Shown here: positions 1 to 10,853 of the stretch, one piece after another
Layout of the letters: each line of letters opens with the position of its first letter
How positions within the stretch are numbered: position 1 is the first letter of the stretch
From: Hydractinia symbiolongicarpus
Lineage: Eukaryota > Cnidaria > Hydrozoa > Anthoathecata > Hydractiniidae
Assembly: GCF_029227915.1 (NCBI RefSeq)
Contig: NC_079887.1
Coordinates: 12,896,001 to 12,960,000, forward strand
Length of the DNA stretch: 64,000 bases
Direction of reading: 5' to 3'
Made by a program: the position numbers and the translations under genes
Notes under the pieces: generated by a model
The model's database searches: none
What the model saw: only the letters and a program-made list of their open reading frames with translations
What the model was told of the DNA's origin: nothing

Positions 1-50
1 TAGCGTCCTTGGTGTATTTTATACGTTACACTATATTATATTGACAATAC

Positions 51-1602
51 CTCTCCTTGCAAATGGTCTGCGTGACAATCTAATATTTTTATCCAAATTT
101 TTCTGTTGGTCTTCACTTGGGATTTATTAGCTGCCCAGTCATTTTTCAACTTTTTGGCGCAGTTTTTCTTCTTCCATTCAGTTAACTTGTCTATCTAAAT
201 AAACAATAAAATAATATTAGAACGGTGTTATCCTATAGCATTTACGGGTAATTTTGAATGGAAAAATATTATTTCACCTTGTAATCTGGAAAGGAAATAA
301 TATCTCGAAGGATAATTTTCGCTGGACAATCCATTTTTTTGGATACTTGTGCTAAGAAGCGCGAGGCTCCGATTGAATGATCATTCTTATTCTATAAATA
401 AGAATAGTGTACTTGTTAATTCGATTTCTGTCATCGTGATACCAACAGAGAGAATTTTTTTAAATAAATATTCTGGAAATAAATATTTTACAAATTGTGT
501 GTCCAAGAAACAAGTTATAAAAGCTGACCTGTAACTTATTTTCTTTTCTTTTTTTCTTGTGAGAAGCATTCCTATCAGTACCATGGGCGCAATCAAGGCT
601 TTTTGTTCCAACAACTATAAACGGTACCCCTTCGAACATTATTTGAGAGATGGCAGATTTTTTGTCTTCAAACAAAATACACTTTCCTTTTAATTCAATT
701 TCTAAAAATTTATTTGGATAACTTATTTCCACACTTAAATTAAAATTTAATTTAAATCACATTTTATGTAGCTATATTCTATTAAATATTTAGTCAAAAC
801 TTACTGTCTTCACCGAAAGCTACATCCTTAAAGTAGTTAGAATACGATGTTCCGGTTTCTATTTCATGTTGCTGAATTATTTCTTTAGCTTCTCGTAAGG
901 AGTCTACACATTCTGTCCAACTTTCTAAAGAAGTAAAGTTTCATTGCTTAGGAGAAATGTCTTACGACGGTATAACATACACGTTTTTGTAAAGACAATG
1001 AAATGATGTTAAAACTTCATTAATTTGTGACCAAATCGTAGCTATTGCAAACAAGTAAAAATTGTTAGTAAAATAATACGTTTTCTTTGCACTTTTTCTA
1101 CAATCTCTGGGGGTTTTTCCACTTCCATATCAGATTTACTTTCATGTTTTTGCTCCACTATTCTTTCTATAAAACAAAAGGATTGTTATTTTAAGCATTA
1201 TTTTAACAAAAGGATTATTGCAATTAAAACATCATGAATAATTAATTTATTTTATAGATTTACCAAGTTTCCTTTTTCGAGATTGCGCATGATTTTTTTG
1301 TATTTTTAAAATTTCATCTCTATAATAAATAAATAAAATGCGCACTATAACTACTGTAGAAGAAATTTAATAATGTATAAATACAAAAATAAAAAATATA
1401 TTTCTTTACATCGCATCAGATTTAAAGAACGAATCATCTTCTTCGTCACTTGAAAATAGTCCTTTTCCATCATATTCTACAACACGAGTATATCAAAATT
1501 GATTTTTTTTCACGATAAACAGAAATAAAAATGAAATAAAAAAACAGTGAATTCACCTATTTTAAAATCGCTTGAATCAATCTTTGCTTGGTCTTTTTCC
1601 AT
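51..1602 (-). CDS. Candidate multi-exon gene, unknown function, continues past left edge
   Basis: Minus-strand pieces with splice borders: ATG exon 1602-1557, then 1476-1410, 1319-1264, 1166-1080, 1041-966, 924-805, 733-529 and 194-51. The first four join in matching phases and give an acidic and basic, low-complexity N-terminus beginning MEKDQAKIDSSDF. The 924-805 piece (SWTECVDSLREAKEI) and the 733-529 piece (VGTKSLDC then HGTDR) resemble the W-rich and C-x2-HG-x-DR segments of large cnidarian families of FAR1/MULE-related proteins; this is a recollection of pattern, not a match. The last piece is lysine-rich (KLTEWKKKNC). Piece 924-805 is a multiple of three but is open only in a frame that disagrees with its neighbours, so it may be skipped, mispredicted, or a sign of decay. 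The donor at 50/51 (GAG then GTATTG) implies further exons to the left of the window. Confidence 0.45.
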
Positions 1603-1969
1603 GATAATAGATCATAGATTAAAAATTATAACGCAAGTAATTTTGAAGAAACCAATGCGTTCGAGAAAACCAAGAGAAACCGAACCTCGTGCGCAGTTTT
1701 TTCGCGCGTCTCATGAATCATCGAGACAAGAATGGCCTCCGTATGTCAGCTACTCGAATTTCTAAAGTTAGTCGCCGAGCAAAATAGGACCTCCGACCTG
1801 GCACTTGTTATTAGAGTTTTCCGATGCAAGCAGCCAGCGATACCCCACAGTAAAAAAAACATACTTTAACCAAGAGATAAAAATTCAAAATTGACATCAT
1901 GGTGTAAGACAATACATACCAAGATTTAAAAAAAGTAGTCAATATACAGAGCGTCATTGAATCAACAAC
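1603..1969. other. Non-genic stretch, nothing recognised
   Basis: AT-rich sequence upstream of the preceding candidate gene. Short ORFs on both strands have no splice logic or recognisable motif. Confidence 0.5.
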
Positions 1970-2765
1970 ACTAGAAATTAAAAAAAAGGTTGCGAAGCAT
2001 TTCGCAAGTTGCAAGCAAAATTAAACTATCCAATACTTTATCCCTAGCACTTCTTGTTTCTTTGGCGCTAACATCTTCCGAAATACATCAAAATTGAATA
2101 TCATATAGAAGAACCCTGGGGACGAGGTAGGAAAATAAACGCTCTGCGGAACAATTCGTTGCTCAAAAACAGTTTTTTTTGCGAATAGACTGCGCGAGTA
2201 TTTGATGTGCGTGGGATATTCTTTTCAAAATGTGCGAGAAAATTAGATTACGCGAAACTAACAAAAACGAATAACACGTGTTAAAATTTTGTACCGCCTT
2301 TTCCCACAGATTGGTAAAAGTAAAGAGCGCAATACAAAATTACACTTTTAGCAGTATTCCGAAAGATATGTCATACATCGAGTTGTACAACCCGCAGAAG
2401 TTGGTCCTAACGTAACGATTTCGTAAATGACCTCACAACAAAACAGTATTTTTTTCACGTAAAAATACCGGCAGTAGAAGCCACAGAATCTGCTGGAACG
2501 AATTTCGAAAACTCACGGGAAACAATTAAAACAAAAACAAACAAATCAAAACAGTTTTTTAACTTTATCAAGATTTATTAAATAGCTTCAAATTTGGGCA
2601 GAAAAACAATAACGGATTCGCCTTCTTTTCACCACACGCATTAGAAGATTACATCACTCACTCCCATTGTACACAATCTAAAAGAAAAAGAAAACATTTT
2701 CATATAGTGAAGCTTCCAGTGCCTTTAAGGGATGGCCAAGTCAATGGAATTGAAAGCACTGTTTT
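1970..2765 (+). repeat. Dispersed repeat, copy A (matches the right edge)
   Basis: This stretch matches about 63253-64000 in the same orientation. Shared landmarks include CTGGGGACGAGGTAGG, TGCGCGAGTATTTGATGTGC, AAAATACCGGCA and CCAGTGCCTTTAAGGGATG. Small indels and substitutions separate the two, and the right-hand copy is cut by the window end. A further piece (about 60443-60532) matches its 3' portion. It has no long ORF, so it is a non-coding interspersed repeat or a fragment of a larger element. Confidence 0.85.
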
Positions 2766-5700
2766 TCATCTTATAAATAATTAAGGCTAATTCGGAAAAG
2801 TATAAAAGAAAAAAACTAAACAATTTGGCAACTTTACTAATTTTATACGCAAAGTTCCAACCATACCAACAGTTTCCAAATCTGACAAAATCATTTTAGA
2901 AGTGTTTATTTTTTCAGAATTTGATTGATGTAAGGCCAAGGGAAATTAAATAAGTTTATTGTCCTAGACCCATTAAAAAACATATGCTTCTCATCATTCA
3001 GTTTTTTTTCAACCAACAATTATGTAATCACCCAGAGGAAATTATAATGTCTCTTGTGTGTGTTTTAGAAGCTGAGTACACAAATACACAAATATTACAA
3101 GTGCTGAACTTTGGCAATCATATTTTGCAATCAGACCCTTTTAAAAACTATGCTGAACCATGTCAATTATTAAATTCAGCACTAATAGAAAAGCACCTTG
3201 GATAGGATTCTTTGTTGGGCGAATAAAATGACTGACAAATGGTTTATCGTGAATGAAATAGTAATTTTTACACAAATAATTTAAAAAATAATGAACTTTG
3301 TTATGTGGGTTGTTCTCAAACACACGTGGGCGGTGGACAAAAAACTGTGATGTAATTTCTCTTGGTCTATTATTCCTGTGAATATTCTAAAATAAGAGGG
3401 TGTCAATAAGCTGCAAACAGCCACATATATAAGGGCAAGTTCGGGCAACTTTTCCAATTAAATTAGTGATTGTCTTCCAAAACCGCCCGCACTTTCCCGA
3501 ACTTGCCTGGAGCATTTTCAAAATTCAATTCCTTGTAACATACCTTGTGGACGATAGTTGGAAAAAGATGCTTTAAGAGAAAGAAGTTAATAAAAATTAA
3601 AAGTTATTTATCAAGTAAATTTTATCAAAAACCATCAAAAACAGTTCTTTTAAGAACTTTACTACCACATAGTTTACTTTATGGTCTATGCAGGTTTTTT
3701 CGGGTGAATACTTCAATTTTTTTGCAAAACGCTAAACTTGCCCAAAAACGCCTGCACGTTATACGGCGTATGCAGCTTATCAGCACCCTTGTTCTAAAAT
3801 TACAAGCAGTTTCGAAGATGCCCACGCCGTTTAGAGGACGTGGTGCGGCTTGGGCATCCTTGAAGTTCTGTTTAATGACAGTTTTAATGTTTTAATGTCG
3901 TTTTAAACCTTGTTCTCAGGGAGGGTGTACGGAAAACTAATTCCTATTGACAATTACATTGCTGTTGGTTTGATAGCAAAAGTGGATATTTTTTTAATTA
4001 CTGTAACAGGTTACTTATATAATAAATAAAAAATGATAAAAAACGGTTGGTCAGCTCACTCTAGCGCCCAGGTTTTGTCTGCGCCCTAGCTACAGGTTTT
4101 CCTATATCTGGCTATCAGTTAGGTAGTAATACAGCTTCTCCATATGTATTCTACAAATTACTTTCAATTCTTTTATACAAAACTGAGCTCTAGCTAGCTA
4201 GCTACCTTTCGTGTGATTAAGCCTTACCTTGATTTGGATAAAACCAATTAAAATTGATAATATTGTATTCTTACATCTTCTTAGAAACAATAAAATAAAA
4301 CACAGCTCGGCGCGTTATAATTGTACAAATTACTTCAATTTTTCTTTAGGAAAGGGTACCTTACACAGGAGCTTTCCAATCCAACTAAAATCTCCAGAAA
4401 AAGCACAGCAACAAAAAAGCTTAAAATACACAAGTAAAGTCGATTAGAAACAGGACTAGCAATACATTTTTTTAAAAGAAGAAAACCGTTTTAATACTAT
4501 TATATTTCATTAAAATACAACTATAATAGTATTAGAAGCAAAATTGCAAAGTAATTAATTAATTATTTATACCATAATTAGCTATAATACAAAGAAATAA
4601 GGCATATTTTAGGTCTGTAAAATATACATGTCTAAAATGCCGACTACCGTTTCTTGTTCACGGCATATTCCTCTTTGTGTGTTCAAGTTCGGCGGACGTA
4701 TAATCCGGACCAAAAGACGGGGGGGGGGGGGCAAAATCCGGGGGTGGGGGGGTACGAGCCGTACTTATTGCATTTTTAACTAAACTTATACTTTAACCCC
4801 TCGGTCCAAACTTATTTGTTTTATTAGAAAAAAAAATACCCTAGCTTTATGTGCAAAAATATCAGTCCTATTTCTTTACGCTGATTTTATATGATTTTTT
4901 TTCTATCGAAATTTTGAGAATCTCAATAATTCTCTTGGTATACCTCGCGTGTAGCAAACGTGCTCCACAATTTCGCTTCGCTCGCTTCGCTCGCAAAGCT
5001 CAATTGCTTCGCAAAAATACACACACACACACCATTATCATCTACATTAGCAACAACTTAGACATGCATAGGATAGCATTATCCTGTCTATAGTCTATAC
5101 ATGTCTATAGTTTTCTTATGCGTACAAATTATTTATCCACCTGTTTGTTTATTTACAAAAATAGTCAATGTTTATTCATCAATAAATTCTGTATACATGA
5201 ACTTTTATAACACATTTAGCATTATTATTGACTATGCATAATTATATTTCTACTTTTTCTGTGTTAATTTATTCTCCCACAAGTATAAAGTGCTTTAGAA
5301 TTTAAGTTACTTTTTCAAACCTAAAAATCCTCTGAGCAGGAGAGTGGGTTTGTGATCAAAATTAAAAATTTTATGAGGACATAAAACTAAAACAATAACT
5401 ATCTATTTTTAAAAGTAATGTTTTTTAGTAAAAAGCAAAGAAAAAAATCCGAGAAGGAATTTATCTTGAAAACATTATGTTTGCAAATATTTATATGTCT
5501 AGAAACAGCAAACTTATATATTAAAAAAATGGCAACAATATACAACAACAAAATCAAGGAAACTATAAAGTCATAAAACCTCATACATTTTTGTTTGCAA
5601 TACAAGTAGAAAATTAACCAACATTCAATCAACCAACATTCTTATTAGTAAATAATCTAAACGAAAAACAATGAAAACTCTGCCTGAAACTTTTTATGTT

Positions 5701-5819
5701 TTAAAAAGTTTTTGATTTTTTTTTATAACATTTAATATTGCCTTTAATTATTGCCCCCAAGTAACTCTTGAAAGCGTTTGCTATCACATTGCATGTTCTT
5801 CTTCACATGATTTTTTATA
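2766..5819. other. Intergenic, AT-rich, minor repeats
   Basis: No convincing gene. A plus-strand open stretch at about 3010-3205 (containing EAEYTNTQILQVLNFGNHIL) has coding-like composition but no start or partner exon, so it may be a coding remnant. A small inverted repeat lies at 3434-3510 (GGGCAAGTTCGGG against CCCGAACTTGCC). Runs of G occur at about 4720-4755, with a CGGTCC-containing segment nearby that resembles the MITE family at 53869. The rest is AT-rich sequence with simple tracts. Confidence 0.5.
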
Positions 5820-6853
5820 TACAGTAGTGTGAAAAGGTTTGTTAACATCGTGTTCGTGTAATGAGCGTGGTGCACACGAACCACAATAAAATCGTGGTCT
5901 TTATGTATAACAAACATTTAAACATTCTATCGTGGCCACCATGCTAATATTATTATCTCCACAAAGGATCGTGTGTCCCACGATTATTTTCTTCAGCTCC
6001 ACTATTTTTATAACCAGTATAATTTAATTTTTTTTCTTTTCAAAAAAGTCTTTTATCAAAGTTAATTTGTTTGTTTCAGGTTTTATCAAGTTAAAAAAGC
6101 ATATTCGTAGTTTTTGCTTGGTGTATACTTTTTCGTCATGGACGCGATCGTATTTTTACGAAATGTCTTTTATCTAGAAAAGTTAAATTTGTCTGCGCCG
6201 ATAGAAATGCTTTTTTAGATTGAATTTTGAAAGTTTATAAACGAAAAGCGGCGATAGAAATGTTTTTTAAGATCGCATTTTAAAAGTTTAAAAACGAATT
6301 GCAACGATAGAAATGTTTTTTTTAGATCGCATTTTAAAAGTTTATAAGCAAAAAGCAGCGATAGAAATGTTTTTTTAGATCGCATTTTAAAAGTTTATAA
6401 GCGAAATCGACGATAGAAATGTTTTTTTAGATTGCATTTTAAAAGTTCATGAACGACAAGCGGCGATAGAAATGTTTTTTTAAGATCGCATTTTAAAAGT
6501 TTATAGACGAAAAGCGGCGATAGAAATGTTTTTTTACATCGCATTTTGATTCACGAACGATTAAAATCTATTATGTAGCTAGATTTATGACAACGAATTA
6601 AACATGTTAATTTATTTTTTTGCCGTCGGTTTTTGATTTAATTGACAAACTAACGGTCTTTGTTGTTTTACAATAGAATTTATCTATCGTGGAAGCCACG
6701 ATGTAATATTTAATTTTCGTTCGTGTAGTCCACAAAACATAATCGTGAGGTCCACGATTGTTAAAAAAATGCGCATCGTGGACTATCGTGGTTCGTGCGT
6801 AACATGAAATAAACACGAACCACGATGTTAACAAACCTTTTCACGGTACTGTA
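5820..6853. mobile_element. TA-flanked MITE with an internal minisatellite
   Basis: Terminal inverted repeats begin CAGTAGTGTGAAAAGG at 5822 and, on the other strand, CAGTACCGTGAAAAGG ending at 6851. Both are followed inward by GTTTGTTAACATCGTG. A TA dinucleotide flanks each end (5820-5821 and 6852-6853), the target-site pattern of Tc1/mariner elements, and the CAGT termini agree. Short inner repeats of the type CGTGGTTCGTG (and CACGAACCACGA) recur near both ends. There is no transposase ORF, so it is non-autonomous at about 1,030 bases. Confidence 0.85.
6195..6547 (+). repeat. Minisatellite, about seven units of roughly 53 bases
   Basis: The motif CGATAGAAATGTTTTTT recurs about every 53 bases from 6199 to 6535, each time followed by GATCGCATTTTAAAAGTTTA or a close variant and a CGAAAAGCGG-like joint. 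It lies wholly inside the TA-flanked MITE. Confidence 0.85.
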
Positions 6854-6934
6854 TATAGCATGCTTTCCGTGGCCATGTTGGTAAAAATAAAGTAGTAAGA
6901 GGATGGTCCATTTAACCCTACTTGGAGGGCATTT

Positions 6935-9905
6935 TGAGTTCAGCCCTTAAAATCGTAATTGCCGACGTAAAATACGAAAATAGCATAGTTGCGTCGGCAA
7001 AAAAATTGCCTACAAAATTTTGTTGTGAAATTTTTAAAAAACAACATGGTATTGTTTGAGCTACTCCCACTCATTTCCACTGAAAAAAAATTATACTCGA
7101 TTTATCACTAACTAAAATCAATCAAGCTACAGAAATATTGTGTATATCAAATGGAAGCTTCACACACGCTAGAAACACCTTTGTGGTCCCTCTTGAAAAC
7201 AATTTATGGACTATATCTTCAAAGTAAGTGATTTTTGTCACAACATATAAATCTTAAATTCAGGGAAGGGCAAATGCCACGAGTTTGAAGCTTGGCTAAG
7301 GGATCGTCTCAAAATGTTTGTACGTTCTTTTCGTATAACTATACGAACGGTCAAAGTACTTCGTTTTGTGAAATGAATGTCATATGAACTGCTTTGTTTA
7401 ATATAAAAGAATAAAAATGAAGTTTATACAAACTTTTTTAAAACATTATACAAACTTAAACAAAGTTTTTTTGACATAGAAAAAGAAATGATACAAACTT
7501 TAAACGAAGTAAATTATTATACTTACTTAAAACGAACTTCAAAAGTACCGGCATAATTGTGCATAATTATTTCAATACGAAACCAGAAATAAAAAAGGTA
7601 AAATATACAATTTATTTTAATAGTTTCAACCAAACTTAAACTTAATATCAAACATTTGAATTTCATTTTTAAAATATCGAATTTAATTAAATTAAATTAC
7701 AGTTTTTTTGAAAAACTACCTACTTTCATATAGCATGTCTAAAAATTACGACAACGATATCAATTGAATATATGACACAGCCAGTTACGATGACGAGGCT
7801 TATTTCTTGCAAAGTATATATATATTTATTTTTTTTCTCCTGTAGTTAAAATTCAATTTACTTATTTTTTTAGATAAAAATAAAATACGAGGAAGACGAA
7901 GCATACACAAGAAATATCTGAAAATAATTTCTCAAGACTTTGATAGAACAAGGTTCTGCTGAAGCTCACTTACGTCACAGACAGCAGACAAATGAAATTA
8001 CACAATTTTCATTTGGTTAACTAAGCACCAAATTATATTGATCACGATTTCCCAAATCCAAACTCAAAGCTTGTGCCTGCTGGCTACTAAATACTAAGGG
8101 ACCGAATACAGCGGCGTTGTTCTCTTTCTCTTGAAAAAAAAATTGCTTTTCGACACAAGCGATCTTTATCCGAAGGATCAAACATTGTAAACCAACTCAA
8201 ACGATTTGTAAGAATATCGAAAAGCAAGTTGAATCGTTCAATAATAAACTTGCCGCATTCTGGAAAACTTCTGGTGCAGTTGTATCTGTAGCGTCATATG
8301 CACCAATGTGATGCACGTCAATCATTGTTAAATTTGATTAAAAAAATAAAATAAAAATAAATAGATCGTTAAGGTTGTGGCGATTGCTGACGGAGGCCCT
8401 GATTGGTCAGCTGAGGGCATTATTAATTTCATGTCTATGGGTTTGCTGTGGACAAATCTTGAGTTTGACACATTTGTTGTACAATCATACGCACCTGGTC
8501 ACTCAAGATTCAATCCCATTGAGAGCTGCTGGCCTTACCTGACTAATAAAAACAGGATCTCTATTATTTGCAACGCATAACGAAGCCAAAGTTGTTATCA
8601 TTAAAAGGATAAAAAGTTTACACTTCATACAAAATTTAAAATCTATAATTAAAGTTGGAGCCTGGTTTATTCTTAAGATATTCTTAACTTATGACCCGTT
8701 TTGCATTCTCCATATTCTTATAGAATATTCTTGAAGAAAAATGTGAAATAATATGTAATAATCGAGCAATACTAATTAAACTAATTCAAGTGGAAGCAAT
8801 ATTTTAAAACATATTATTTAATGCTTATGAAACAAGTTGTTGTTTTTTACGAAATAAGATGCAGTGAAGATAGCACAATAAAGTTAGTAAACAAAACAAA
8901 GTTTTTTTTGGAATGTTTTTTTATAATGTAAGACACGTAATAACGTGAAAAATATTTGTTAAACGCATTTTGTTAATGAAACAAATTTTGTCATTGTTAA
9001 AAAATATTTAAATAAAAAGGCTTTAGATAATATATAAGCCCAATTAAAATAAATGAAGTTCATATAACGAAACAAACTTTATAATTCTTGAAAAAAATTC
9101 AATACAAAGACTATAGATAATAGTCCAATTGCAATAAACGAACTTTGTATAAACAAATTTTTATACAAATTTCTTAAAAAATGATACGAACACAGCTGTC
9201 GAAATTAGCGCTGCCAAACAGCAATTACGTCGCAATTGCCAGCACGGTTTCATTTCGTGACGGCAAATAACTGCCGAGGCTAATTTTGCTGCACCCTCAT
9301 TTTGCGGTAGAAAAGTGGGTGACCTTTTGATTCGTGAACCCCAAACACGATGATCAAGCGTCTATGTATAGCAACTCTCTCAATCTTAACTTCCTTTTCT
9401 ACATGTCCGAAATAGTATGCATGACTATACTGTCATTTTTATAAATTTATTGTTTATTTTTTAGGTGATCACAAGCAAATAGGCAAAAATATGCTTCGTT
9501 TTCAAATTACAAAAAATCTTTACCTTGTGGCTTAATTAAAATTCATTCGAAACGTTCAGCTACATTTTAACAAAATATATGCAAACAAATTATTTTGAGG
9601 GCAGCCATCGCACGCTACAAAATGGATTTTATAGGTTGATTTTAAAAACTCTATTTTTCAAACGAGCGATTAATCACATGCCTGAAACGATTCAGAAGTG
9701 TGTCAAGACGTGTACGCCTTTCCTGAAAAAGACTGATACTTAAAGGGTAAGTAAGACTAACAAAGTTTAAAAAAATCACATTTTTAAAATTGCGGACGCT
9801 TCACTCTCTCGCGTCGGCAAATTATTGCCAAGGAATTCCGACTGCAAACGACTATGTTGTCGGCAATTTATTGCAGACAAGTTTTTGGGCTGATTTCAAG
9901 GGCTG
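6935..9905. mobile_element. Possible outer element with TCAGCCC ends
   Basis: A segment near 6938-7012 (TTCAGCCCTTAAAATCG, then TTGCCGACG and GCGTCGGCAA) has an imperfect inverted counterpart at about 9825-9905 (GCGTCGGCAAATTATTGCC, ending GGGCTGATTTCAAG). A third related block sits at about 9200-9300. The similarity is short and interrupted, so the borders are uncertain. This could be two MITEs of one family rather than the ends of one element. Confidence 0.35.
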
Positions 9906-10043
9906 CAAACTACATACAAACTTTATTTTAAACGATACGAACTTTATATGAGCTTTTAATTTTGATGATACAAAAAAGTAAATCGATTACAAAGTTTTTT
10001 ACACAAATTATACAAACTATGTACAAACATTTTGCGATGGTCC
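7301..10043. mobile_element. DNA transposon with 23-base imperfect TIRs, decayed
   Basis: The left end at 7301 reads GGATCGTCTCAAAATGTTTG. The right end read on the minus strand from 10043 gives GGACCATCGCAAAATGTTTG. Both continue with TAC and then AT-rich sequence rich in ATACGAAC and TACAAAC words on both sides. The interval contains the transposase-like remnant at 8364-8580, as expected of an old autonomous copy. No clear target-site duplication was identified, and its right part overlaps blocks of another repeat. Confidence 0.55.
8364..8580 (+). pseudogene. Transposase C-terminal remnant (DDE-like)
   Basis: An open stretch encodes ADGGPDW, about 40 residues, then YAPGHSRFNPIESCWPYL before a stop. 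A D in a DGGPDW-type motif and an E in an NPIE motif, preceded by APGHSR, look like the second and third acidic residues of an RNase H-fold DDE/D transposase. I recall such motifs from eukaryotic DNA transposons without being able to name the superfamily. The frame upstream is closed by a stop at about 8361, and no N-terminal half can be assembled. It sits inside the TIR-bounded element 7301-10043. Confidence 0.6.
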
Positions 10044-10333
10044 ATAAGTACCTATAATCCAGCCCTCGCAATTCACTGGGGTTAAGTTTGATGTATAGCA
10101 ACACTCTTGGTTTTTAAAACACCTACCTTAATCAAAACAAAGCAAATTTTTGGTTGACTTACATTAATTTTTTGCTAAGGTGCTTTTTTAAAATTGTGAT
10201 GGCTGCTTACTAAAAATAAAAAGAAAACATCATTGTTGCCATCTTTTTTAAAGAAATTGATTTTTGGAATTTTTTCAGCATTCAGAGTTTTGTCTAGAGT
10301 CTTGTCTATTAAGGTAAAAGGTATGTTATATGA

Positions 10334-10477
10334 GGCATGTGTAAGAAGCTTTATAGTACAGTAGTGAGACATGGGCAGTGAAGCATGAAGATCTTGACCA
10401 TTAAGAAAGCAGTGAGAATGGTTAGATGGATGTGTAAGGCCAGTCTGAGAGACAGAAAGAGTTCAGATGAGCTAAAG
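10334..10477 (+). mobile_element. LINE 3' fragment, related to 32893-33358
   Basis: The sequence parallels about 32910-33050, sharing GACATGGGCAGTGAAGCA, GAAGATCTTGACC and AGTCTGAGAGACAGAAAGAG with substitutions and small deletions. The reading frame is broken, and the homology stops abruptly after GATGAGCTAA. Confidence 0.65.
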
Positions 10478-10599
10478 TAGGCTAGCCTAAAGCAGGCCTA
10501 TCAATAAGTGGAGAGCTATTAATAAATGAGGGACCATGGCTGAGCCCCAAATTCCACAAAACGTTTGACTGACTGAGTAATATCAATTTATTTCACATA

Positions 10600-10853
10600 C
10601 ATAATATATATCCCGGGTTCGAGTCCCTGGACTGCCGAGGCAAAGGGATTTCAAGATTATCCTGCAACTTTGTAATGGTATACTGTTAATATGATATGCA
10701 CTCACAATTGCTCTCCACATTGGAATATATATAGCTCGAGCTGCCCCAAAGTTCCTGCAGTGCTCAATACTGGCTCTGGACCCCAGTCTCCTGCACAGAG
10801 TACGAGAGCTATAACCACTAATCTATGGCACCAAAACTAATCTACGGTGCCAT
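10600..10853 (-). mobile_element. tRNA-derived SINE fragment, head partly duplicated
   Basis: On the minus strand a head of the type GCACCGTAGATTAGT is followed by a second copy, TGCCATAGATTAGTGGTTAT, and then GCAGGAGACTGGGG. This matches the heads of the better SINE copies near 24.2 and 24.9 kb. The body differs from those copies. A B-box-like GGGTTCGAGTCCC sits at about 10616 on the plus strand, so a second element may abut it. Confidence 0.5.

Noticed and set aside
3545-3895. 116-codon plus-strand ORF, basic
   Set aside because: No recognisable motif, no splice or poly(A) context, and composition like the surrounding non-coding sequence.
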